Shown piece by piece: positions 9,701-15,392 of a DNA stretch of 58,912 nt (its first letter is position 1; each line of letters begins with the position of its first letter). The position numbers were made by a program, and so were the translations under genes. Location of the stretch: NCBI GenBank assembly GCA_007692665.1, contig REBP01000084.1, positions 1 through 58,912 on the forward strand. The letters are read 5' to 3'. The notes below the pieces were generated by a model. It ran no database searches. It saw nothing but the letters and a program-made list of their open reading frames with translations, and was not told where the DNA came from. This DNA comes from Gemmatimonadales bacterium. Its GTDB lineage: Bacteria; Gemmatimonadota; Gemmatimonadetes; Longimicrobiales; Gaopeijiaceae.

Positions 9701-10798
9701 GTATCCCTCGGAAGCGTCGTCCAGGGGGCGGGCCACTGCGCGGACGACCTGCGTGGTGTCGCGGGCGGCCGGGGCGGCGTCAGGCGCGCGGCCGAGAACC
9801 CGGAACGAGCTGTGGGCGGCCAGCACCGCCGGGTCCACGGCCTGGTCGAACCCGAGCACCAGCAGGGGGGTGGTGGGGAGGATCGATCCCTGGCCGCTCC
9901 CCCCCAGCGCCAGGGGCCCGCGCACCCGGATGTGAACCTCGTGGGGGAGGGGCACGCTCAGCCCCTCCCTCCCCGAGCCTCCGAAGTCCGGATCCACGCG
10001 CAGGCGGTACGCCTGGCCCCCGAGGAGACGCCCGTCCCGGGGGAGAAACCGGGCGGTCGTGGCATCGAGCCAGTGCCAGCTTCCCTCCACCGCCGGCTCC
10101 CAGCGGAAGGGGACCGAGGTGGCCTCCCCCGCGGCACCCAGCGGGACCACGGGGTGCGAGAAGATGACGGTGACGTCGGGGACGACCTCGGCGTCGCCCG
10201 ACGGGAAGACGCCCAGGACACGGGCGGGCTCGGCGGGGGGCGCGGCCCGTCCCGTGCCGGGGGCCGCGCCATGTGCCGGGCCGGTTGCCGTTCCCCGCCC
10301 GACGGGTTCGACCGGGTTCTCCTCCCCGCCGGACGGGCCCGGTCGGGGAAGGTCGGGGAGGGATGCCAGGATGGCCTCCACTTCCCGGGCGGAGAGGGGG
10401 GTCGCCGCGGGAAGCGCCGTTGCCGCGGCGGGCAGACCGGGCGCCCCCGGGGTCATGGGTGCGTCCGCGACGGCCAGGCGGACGAGCGGGGGAGGCGGAG
10501 CGGCTCCCTCGGCGACAGCCACCGGCGGGGAGACCTGCACCCGCACAGGTCGAAGGGGTGGGATGGCCCATGCGGAAGCCGAAGCGGTTGTCACCGTGTC
10601 GGGCTCCACGGTCGCCGGCAACACCCCGTGCCCCGGCGACACCCCGTGCCCCGGCGACACCCTGGGTGCCGGGCTCATGTCCTCCCCTCGCTCCGCCGCA
10701 GTCCCCGCAGCCACGAAGCTGCCCAGCCCCACGACGACGAGGGCCAGGACCAGGCGGCCGGGGCGGGGCAGAGGGAGCGCACGAAAGCCTGCGGGCAC
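3725..10798 (-). CDS. Giant alpha-2-macroglobulin-family protein, thioester motif absent
   Basis: About 2357 residues, larger than typical bacterial macroglobulins (1500-2000). It starts with a basic stretch and a hydrophobic helix (LVLALVVVGLGSFVAAGTA, no lipobox Cys), so it is exported or anchored in the inner membrane. Macroglobulin repeats follow; near residue 750 is the MG hallmark DRPLYRPGE, and near 1540 the A2M-domain block ending LPDTLTRYRI, then PRFLRAGD. Where bacterial relatives carry CxEQ (near 1740) it reads SETTLPWAGLRIARV, so no thioester can form. The family traps or inhibits proteases in the periplasm; here a covalent mechanism is excluded. GTG 10798 is chosen because CGGAGG sits 5 bases upstream; TTG 10813 is the alternative. 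No PbpC gene is next to it; DUF3014 lies upstream on the same strand. Confidence 0.9.
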   Translation of the reverse strand: MPAGFRALPLPRPGRLVLALVVVGLGSFVAAGTAAERGEDMSPAPRVSPGHGVSPGHGVLPATVEPDTVTTASASAWAIPPLRPVRVQVSPPVAVAEGAAPPPPLVRLAVADAPMTPGAPGLPAAATALPAATPLSAREVEAILASLPDLPRPGPSGGEENPVEPVGRGTATGPAHGAAPGTGRAAPPAEPARVLGVFPSGDAEVVPDVTVIFSHPVVPLGAAGEATSVPFRWEPAVEGSWHWLDATTARFLPRDGRLLGGQAYRLRVDPDFGGSGREGLSVPLPHEVHIRVRGPLALGGSGQGSILPTTPLLVLGFDQAVDPAVLAAHSSFRVLGRAPDAAPAARDTTQVVRAVARPLDDASEGYRDAVLSGRYVGAAALSPASPLPPGSWIRLEVAPEFTSTEGPLATGRPQELTFRTADAFRLSDAPCASVDAPCPPGRAPTLVFTNPVDASQPIEERIRVTPAVPGLRFRAGGRGELRLYGPFQPWTSYQVSVDGALLDVFGAGLGGPVEMTLHFGRATPLLSIRGAPFASLDPSGRQELELTARSLDLVEVRILAADPERWDEWFSRGPRFRSGVDARVEGLREIDRLELVPDDGGDGFSFLQVPLDRVLEEAGGQLVVVVAGFQDPVGGGGGSRGPPVVEAGAWVQAPSVQLHFVSDAERLVVHARALDGTPAEDVRLVLPQAGVEASTDAGGFASIPLPSAEAQASSVLMAERGGRITLVPSAPLGRVFPRWLGMEGAPGSVWAATVDRPLYRPGEPLAVQGWVQDVVPGEVRDVRAPEAIRGVRYEVLVPTAGGGGQRTALSGEMEVSPSGGFHALVDLPDDLNPGYGQVRLSALGLQASGDSLSGPGWTHDLNFRTADFRRPDYAVSVSLPPRVLVQDEPFQVEAEARYFSGPGLPGSELRWSLSARQGSYVPPGWLNPVLPADAGTMTSSAAGTPWRFARSPRSPLAAVSGRGSADPVVHEARTDSEGRHRLEITPSAVRDPFPVSLVASVTVQDLNRQAGSASASAILLPGAALPGIRVLPLESAASDRLVEGDSVDVEVVVLDAEGAIVPADRRSRPDVRMERLALDPDSERYFPRWVVERASPVNCRPSSVPTPEGSPHGPGTEGYRCRAALPEAGEWLASVEVTDDRGRTTRTEASVSVLARGAGVGPGGPPGSGFSGAGFLGVSTESLVVEFEGVSAPEDPPLPGDTLSVRIRAPFAGGRGIAALDHGGIRRLLPVDMDPGQTEQLIRFPVEGAPGHRRVEVLLESPGSDRSAWGMASLRVGLDTRRLAVAVEAPGERVEPGAMVPVAVTVNGKDGEPVPGAEVTIWLVDEATFFAAGSGASAFSRAGIDPWDALYRAAEGVRSRGGLSLHTLRQRRPPGESELQGRLLDAFTGNVAAGFLEVTGTDGVVRPLWPDPHGEIRLVNLPPGELRVRFLYPGGDVALDRILPRQSDEGVDLGTLLIQQQVPPQAPAAEGASRLLLRGGTPDDLPPPIDVPAPLDELRVSATHLGDFEALVLPPEDAPDAGYLRQDFTPLPGMTPGVVTGEDGVARTTFRLPDTLTRYRILAVARSGEAEGPSVGSGEGLVVAGRDLVVRAAPPRFLRAGDRGEISLLVENGGEADREVQVALRAAGLTLEGPRGFRFHLPAGARREVRFPARASAPGTAGIQARAVSDAGSDAVGMRVAVEIPAAPERMAFRALLEPGVASTVILEPAGAVSPGWGGLEVVVAPSLIGALADELLALSETTLPWAGLRIARVRGAAAMARAMERDPTLGASLDSVALATLRRTVEEDMAALGQALRRVRPDASPPLPTDDGQATWVVTGLSPAARALGAWSSHAVLEASQALEEARQAGLLPATAEMAFSAAPAPLDPFLLRNLLGRLSRPSAETAAAANAADPGELDLAILWTLHRSGVGLSTLPPHARRAVADLDTEAMRPLWLARIAAMVARAEAEGDENELPAGAHRRFLAALENRAMISPGGVTFRRGVSLPGAATPGAEGPVQFSASSPSEDAEVLLALVDVAPHHPLLPGLVASVAAPDHRAEGGPSEGGSSGAPWGPDVVGRALPALEAWAQVHAGGSVDTGVALALAGVPPSGPGGETPLRIRSGEPPQARTVSMAGLLEAQAGASAGAVQGGGAHLSLPLSLTAGERQANPPGSDATGGAGGGAVSARVLLSWTAADPFQPATVRGFVVRRSYEGVDNADDVRRDDDGTWRVRAGARVRVVHELLLPERRLDVRLEDPFPAGFEPVQGTSGDEGAGGAPGVSAAEIMLDGGWGLAGGSGFLMAVDGLRWYRELRHGRDQVTAWAPALPPGTYRGSWVARATLPGDYIVPGTRAHEASRPDVMGRSAAHRVVVEAW
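10621..10668. repeat. 18-bp tandem repeat in the N-terminal linker of the macroglobulin gene
   Basis: ACACCCCGTGCCCCGGCG is present twice without a mismatch (10621-10638, 10639-10656) and a third, decayed copy begins at 10657. In the protein it gives repeated HGVSPG-type units right after the hydrophobic N-terminal segment, a low-complexity spacer. Confidence 0.85.
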
Positions 10799-10847
10799 GG
10801 GGACCTCCGTCAAGTTGCGAGTGAGGCGTGGGCCGGGACTCGCTCAC

Positions 10848-10877
10848 CCTCCGGGAGTCAGGTTATCCCCCCGGAGG
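10848..10877 (-). terminator. GC hairpin between the DUF3014 gene and the macroglobulin gene
   Basis: CCTCCGGG (10848-10855) and CCCGGAGG (10870-10877) form an 8-bp stem with a 14-base loop spanning the DUF3014 stop codon. No T-tract follows on either strand, so it may be a weak terminator or a processing or stability element between two co-directional genes. Confidence 0.4.
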
Positions 10878-11672
10878 CGGTGGGGGAAGGCGAACCTGGA
10901 CATCGCGCAGCTTCTCCTGGATCCGCCTTGCGTTGTCCGGGCCCATCCTCAGGAGGGCTTTCGCGGCGCCTCGGCGGCTCTCGAGTTCCGGATCGGCAAA
11001 CATCCAGACGCCCTCAACCTCCACGACCTCGGGCGGATCCGTCGGAACCCGGACCGCGAGGAGGTTGTCGATGGCCAGTTCGAGGGCGTCGTCGAAGGTC
11101 CCCGGGAGTCCGCGCTCCGCCCATGCTTCGTCGATGAGAGGTCGCAGCTGTCGAAAAAGACGGACCGACCCGTCGGTATCGAGGGACTGGATCACTGCGG
11201 CGTGCAGATCGTAGCGGGCGTAGCTGGCCTCGGCGATCACGGTTCGGCCCCCGCTCTCCCGGACCGAAAAGGGCGATTCGGGCCTCAGGAAGGGCACGTG
11301 CTCGGCCGGGTGAAAGCCTCCGGCCAGGTCCACGACCGTCCCCACGAAACGCTGGATGAGGGCGTCGGTGGCCAACCACGCGGCCAGCCTGGGGTGGGCC
11401 GAGAGGCCCGACACGAGTCGGCGAATGAACTCGTCGCTCGTCTCGAGCTCGGGCAAGTCCAGCGGAGGCGGGTCCCCGGAGGGCGGGGGGGGCTCGGCTT
11501 CCGGCTCGGCGTCGGTGGTGGCGAAATCCGAGGGCGACCAGTCCGTGGGCCTGTCGACGTCGGACCGAAGCCAGAACCAGGCCGCCCCGCCGACGAGGAG
11601 GAGCATGACGATGGCGAGGACGATGGGAACGACGGGAGGTTCGGAGGTGTTCCGGCGGCTATAGGCTGCCAA
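10863..11672 (-). CDS. DUF3014 family membrane-anchored protein
   Basis: 269 residues. A short basic N-terminus is followed by one transmembrane helix (about 14-36, PIVLAIVMLLLVGGAAWFW), then an acidic, Pro-rich linker and a soluble domain. The domain has the DUF3014 features I recall: LPELETSDEFIRRLV, HPRLAAWLATDALIQRF, and a later FRQLRPLIDEAW block. Family function is unknown; topology suggests an inner-membrane anchor with a periplasmic domain. It lies 64 bases upstream of the macroglobulin gene on the same strand, so the two may be co-transcribed, which would fit an envelope role. Confidence 0.8.
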   Translation of the reverse strand: MAAYSRRNTSEPPVVPIVLAIVMLLLVGGAAWFWLRSDVDRPTDWSPSDFATTDAEPEAEPPPPSGDPPPLDLPELETSDEFIRRLVSGLSAHPRLAAWLATDALIQRFVGTVVDLAGGFHPAEHVPFLRPESPFSVRESGGRTVIAEASYARYDLHAAVIQSLDTDGSVRLFRQLRPLIDEAWAERGLPGTFDDALELAIDNLLAVRVPTDPPEVVEVEGVWMFADPELESRRGAAKALLRMGPDNARRIQEKLRDVQVRLPPPPPGG

Positions 11673-11750
11673 GTGGTGCTCCCTTGCAGGGTGGTGAGGA
11701 AAGTCGGGGGGGCGTGGGTCGGGCGTTGACTCGAGGGGCCCGGAGGAACT

Positions 11751-13691
11751 TCAGGGCTTCAGCGGATGGAATCGCCACCGGGGGGTGAATTCCCGGGGGG
11801 GAGCTTCACCTCGCACCGAGGCCCGGACCATCTCGATGGGCATGCGTCCGCTCTTCAGGATGTGGTCGTGGAACTGTCGGTTGGTCATGCGTCCGCTCTC
11901 CACCATCTCCCGGTGAAGCTCCCGGATCTGGAGCCCCCCGAGGAGGTATCCGGCCTGGTAGAGGGGAGAGTACTGCCCGGTGAACGACCGCCGGACCTCG
12001 GCTTCCGAGGCGGCACGCTCGAAGCCCACCCGCGAGACCAGGAGTTCCACCGCCTCCTCCGGGGTCATCTCCTCCAGGTGGAACGCGAGGGAGAAGAGGA
12101 TCCGGGCCGCCCTGTGGTTCCGCCACACGAGCATCCCGATCCGGTCCTCCGGGCTCCGGGCGAAGTCCAGGTCCCAGAGCAGGAGTTCCCAGTAGAGCGC
12201 CCACCCCTCGCCCCAGAAGGGGGTGGAGAAGAGGCTTCGGTGCGTGCTGTAGCGGGAGGTCATGAAGCCCTGGAGGTGATGCCCGGGAATCAGTTCGTGA
12301 TGCACCACCGCCCGGGAGAAATGCTCGTTGTTGGAGCGCAGGCTCATGAGCTTCTCCTCGTGGGACATGGCATCGGTGGGGAAGGCCACCTGCACCACTT
12401 CGCCGCCCAGGAAGAAGGGGGCGATCCGCTGACGCGCCGGAGAAAGCATCTCCATGCGCCAGACTTCCCGGGCGAGTTCGGGCACCGTCACCAGGTCCCG
12501 CTCCGCGAGAAATTCCTCCGCCTCACGGGCCAGCTCGGTCACCAGGTGGATCTGGTCTCCCGGCTCGACGTGAAGGGACTTCACATGCTCGAGGGCGGCG
12601 TGCCAGTCGTCGCCGTACCCCATGTCCTGCGCGGCCTCCCGGAGTCGCGCCTCGCCCCAGGCCAGTTCGGCCTCGGCGATCTCGAGGAGCTCCTCGGGGG
12701 TGTAGGCGATCATCTCGTTTCGAAGGTCCAGGAGGAGCGCCTCCCGTCCCATCGGATCGCCCACGGTGGGTTCAGGCTGTCCCGGGCGGAAGCCGGCCCC
12801 GTCCTGGCGAAGCAGCGTGACCAGTTCGCCCGCCACCGTCCCGAAATGCTCCCACGGGGCGCGAACCCACCAGGAGAACTGGGGGTCGTAGCCGTCGAAG
12901 TGGTCGAACCACTGGGTCCCCGCCGCGCGCAGCTCCCCGATCCTGGAGACCGCGCGGAGCGCCACCACCGGGGTGACCTCCACGGTCCCGCCTCCCTCCG
13001 CCGTCACGCGCCGGTCATCCCGAAGGGCTGCGCGGATCCGGTCCCTTGCCGCTTCCATCGCCAGGGTCACCTGGTGAATCGTCTCCGCCGCCTCCCGCGG
13101 GTCCACCGGGAGGAGGTCCCGCCGGGCTTCGTGCAGCGCCACCAGCCGGTCCTGGAAGGGGAGGAGGACTTCCATCTGCGCCTCCTGGTCCGCCTCCACC
13201 TGCAGACGCCCTTCCTCGTAGCGGACCCGGTCCCGGAGCAGGACCCAGTCGATCCGACCCTCCACGTTCAGCGCATCGTGGTCCATGGCGTCCAGCAGGG
13301 CGCCCCACTCCTCGAGGAAGGTGCCCATGCGGGCCCGGCGGGTGGGAGACGGAAGGGAGTACCGCCGCATCAGCACGCCCCGGTCCTGCGAGAACCTTTC
13401 CACCACGCGCACGAGGTCGCTCCGCTCCGGATCGTCGAACGCCGCCGCCGCGGACCCCACCGCCACGGCCCCCGCTGCCACGGACTCCGTCGCGCCCGCT
13501 CCCGCGGCGCCCTGTGCGGACTGGGCGGCGACCGGCGCCGTGGCCAGGGCCAGGGAACCGACGAATCCGAGCACCAGGATGAAGGCGGAGAAGGGAGCGA
13601 GCCGGAAAGGCGTGCAACGGAGCACAGGATCCGCTTGGATCACGGCGGGACCTCGGGCGTTCGGGGGAGGGCAGTGCAGCGTGGAGTGCAT
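11751..13691 (-). CDS. DUF885 family secreted protein (putative metallopeptidase-like)
   Basis: About 646 residues. The N-terminal part contains a signal peptide (FSAFILVLGFVGSLALATAPVAAQ) ending in an AQ cleavage-type site. The rest matches the DUF885 family: the motif HHELIPGHHLQG with the closely spaced histidines, followed by FWGEGWALYWELLLWD, and the C-terminal GYLLGGLQIRELH. The HE..(G)HH arrangement recalls a zinc peptidase site and the family is often predicted to be peptidase-like; activity is not established by sequence alone. The start is uncertain: ATG 13691 gives a long pre-signal stretch, GTG codons slightly downstream are possible, and none has a clear ribosome site. Confidence 0.88.
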   Translation of the reverse strand: MHSTLHCPPPNARGPAVIQADPVLRCTPFRLAPFSAFILVLGFVGSLALATAPVAAQSAQGAAGAGATESVAAGAVAVGSAAAAFDDPERSDLVRVVERFSQDRGVLMRRYSLPSPTRRARMGTFLEEWGALLDAMDHDALNVEGRIDWVLLRDRVRYEEGRLQVEADQEAQMEVLLPFQDRLVALHEARRDLLPVDPREAAETIHQVTLAMEAARDRIRAALRDDRRVTAEGGGTVEVTPVVALRAVSRIGELRAAGTQWFDHFDGYDPQFSWWVRAPWEHFGTVAGELVTLLRQDGAGFRPGQPEPTVGDPMGREALLLDLRNEMIAYTPEELLEIAEAELAWGEARLREAAQDMGYGDDWHAALEHVKSLHVEPGDQIHLVTELAREAEEFLAERDLVTVPELAREVWRMEMLSPARQRIAPFFLGGEVVQVAFPTDAMSHEEKLMSLRSNNEHFSRAVVHHELIPGHHLQGFMTSRYSTHRSLFSTPFWGEGWALYWELLLWDLDFARSPEDRIGMLVWRNHRAARILFSLAFHLEEMTPEEAVELLVSRVGFERAASEAEVRRSFTGQYSPLYQAGYLLGGLQIRELHREMVESGRMTNRQFHDHILKSGRMPIEMVRASVRGEAPPREFTPRWRFHPLKP

Positions 13692-13805
13692 CGTGAGACT
13701 GTCGGCTGCGCGCGGAAACGTCAACGTCTCCCGCCCGTCGGCCCCGGCTGTTGCGGCCTGCCGGAAAGCCGTACGTTCCTGCCGGGTCGGAGGCTCGACC
13801 CCCGC

Positions 13806-13821
13806 GGTTTCATGTGAAACG
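13806..13821. other. parS-like palindrome (candidate)
   Basis: The 16-mer GGTTTCATGTGAAACG keeps both arms GTTTCA and TGAAAC of the ParB site TGTTTCACGTGAAACA, with changes at the two outermost bases and one central base. It lies in the 166-base gap between two divergent genes. A 6-bp inverted repeat can occur by chance or be an ordinary operator, so this is only a candidate. Confidence 0.3.
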
Positions 13822-13857
13822 CTCCCGATGCACCATTTCCCGGAGATCCCCCTGGCC

Positions 13858-14523
13858 ATGCCCCGCGCACTTGCCGCAGCTGCTCCCGTGCTCGCAACGT
13901 TTCTTGTCCTCCTCGCCGGATGCGGTGGCGATGCCCCGGACTCGCCTCAGACCTCGGATCCGGACACCCTCGAACGGCCGGAGACAAGCGCCCAGGACGC
14001 ATGGTGGGCCAGGCTCTCGGAGCCCTGCGGGGATGCGTATCCCGGGCGCCTCGGCCACGCGCCTCCCGGCGACCAGATGCTTCAGGGCGAGGAACTTCTC
14101 GTCGTCCATTTCGACGTCTGCGACGAGGACGAGATCCGTCTCCCGTTTCACATCGAGAACCTCGACGGAAGCTGGGATCGCTCCCGGACCTGGATCTTCC
14201 GACGCACCGACGACGGCCGCATCGAGCTTCGTCACGACCACCGGCAGCCCGACGGTGCCGAGGACGAGCAGACCTGGTACGGGGCCTGGACCGTGAACGA
14301 GGGCACCCCGTCCGAGCAGCGGTTCCTCATCGAGGACCGGACCTACCCCGACGGTCAGGTCCGGGGATGGCGGGTCATCATCGAGCCGGGGGTCGGATAT
14401 ACCTACGGCACGATCCGGGGCGACGACTGGAGCTGGAGAGTTGATTTCGACCTCTCCATCCCCATGGACGAGCCTCCCCCCCCGGCGTGGGGTTACGAGG
14501 GCGGCGGAGGTCCCCCGCGCTGA
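13858..14523 (+). CDS. Hypothetical lipoprotein
   Basis: 221 residues starting MPRALAAAAP, with a hydrophobic helix ending in lipobox LLAG-Cys at residue 20, so probably a lipoprotein processed by LspA. The mature part is rich in Asp, Arg and Trp, with a central beta-like region (DEDEIRLPFHIENLDGSWDRSRTWIFRR) and a late VGYTYGTIRGDDWSWRVDFDLS. I do not recognise a family. ATG 13858 has GGAG 11 bases upstream; ATG 13828 would add ten residues. Its last 31 bases overlap the end of the convergent hydrolase gene. Confidence 0.75.
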   Translation: MPRALAAAAPVLATFLVLLAGCGGDAPDSPQTSDPDTLERPETSAQDAWWARLSEPCGDAYPGRLGHAPPGDQMLQGEELLVVHFDVCDEDEIRLPFHIENLDGSWDRSRTWIFRRTDDGRIELRHDHRQPDGAEDEQTWYGAWTVNEGTPSEQRFLIEDRTYPDGQVRGWRVIIEPGVGYTYGTIRGDDWSWRVDFDLSIPMDEPPPPAWGYEGGGGPPR

Positions 14524-15392
14524 GGCACGAACCGGGAGCCGGGTTCCTGCCCGTGGAGCCGGAGCCATGCCTCCAGTTCGGCGAAAACCAGCTCCCGGTC
14601 CACGTCGTTGAGGATCTCGTGGCGGTGCTCGGGGAAGCATCGCCCGGTCACCGTTCCGGCCGGCGCGGTCCGAACGAATTCGGCGCTTCCGTTCGGGCCC
14701 ACGAAGCTGTCATCGCCGGCCCACATGACCAGGGTGGGCACCCGCCAGGCGGGGGCCGCGCGGATCACCCTCGGACCGCTCTCCACGAGAAAGGCGGCGA
14801 GCCGGGGCGAGATCCGATCGTGTACGAGGGGATCGGCGCGGTAGGCCGCCACCACCTCGGGGTCGCGTGAGATCCCGCGGGGATCCAGGCCGTTTCCGAG
14901 CGTGATATCGGGGAGGAGCTGCCGCGCCCACCGGACCAGGATCTTCTTCGCCGGAGACAGCCCCGGGTCCAGGGCAGGGGAGGAGAGGACCAGGAGGTCC
15001 ACGGGCCGGCGCGCCTCGGCGACGAATCGACCCGCTACGACGCCCCCCAGGCTGTGACCGAGGAGGAGAAGCGGACCGGGTGCCAGACTCCGGACATGGT
15101 CCACCACGACGGTCAGGTCCTCCAGCAGGTCGTCGTCGCGCCTCAGCCGACCGCGGGACCCGTCCGACAGACCGTGCCCCCGCTGATCATGGCAGAAGAC
15201 TCGCCACCCGGTCGTGCCCAGGCGGGCGGCAACCTCGTCGTAGCGTCCCCCGTGCTCGCCCACGCCGTGCACGATGAGGACCGTCCCCCGGCCCGCGCCG
15301 ACCACCGCCCCATGCCAGCGCCGGAGTGTCAGCCGTGTCCCGTCGAAAGCCGCGACGTCGAGGAACTCCACGGAACCAGCCGGCCCGGTCAC
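14493..15392 (-). CDS. Alpha/beta hydrolase, monoacylglycerol-lipase-like
   Basis: 299 residues, no signal peptide, so cytoplasmic. The fold is clear: VLIVHGVGEHGGRY (oxyanion-hole HG), FCHDQRGHGLSDG, nucleophile elbow GHSLGG, acid MWAGDDSFVG and catalytic His in PEHRHEILND. This is the order of the serine-aminopeptidase_S33/monoglyceride-lipase group, which hydrolyses fatty-acid esters. The GTG start overlaps the TGA of the upstream response regulator/kinase in a GTGA, implying translational coupling; the hydrolase may therefore work in a pathway sensed by the two kinases, which is unusual. The stop overlaps the convergent lipoprotein gene by 31 bases. Confidence 0.9.
   Translation of the reverse strand: MTGPAGSVEFLDVAAFDGTRLTLRRWHGAVVGAGRGTVLIVHGVGEHGGRYDEVAARLGTTGWRVFCHDQRGHGLSDGSRGRLRRDDDLLEDLTVVVDHVRSLAPGPLLLLGHSLGGVVAGRFVAEARRPVDLLVLSSPALDPGLSPAKKILVRWARQLLPDITLGNGLDPRGISRDPEVVAAYRADPLVHDRISPRLAAFLVESGPRVIRAAPAWRVPTLVMWAGDDSFVGPNGSAEFVRTAPAGTVTGRCFPEHRHEILNDVDRELVFAELEAWLRLHGQEPGSRFVPQRGGPPPPS

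Noticed and set aside
8222-11137. 971-codon plus-strand frame opposite the macroglobulin and DUF3014 genes
   Set aside because: Low-complexity translation, no ribosome site, and two recognisable proteins on the other strand.
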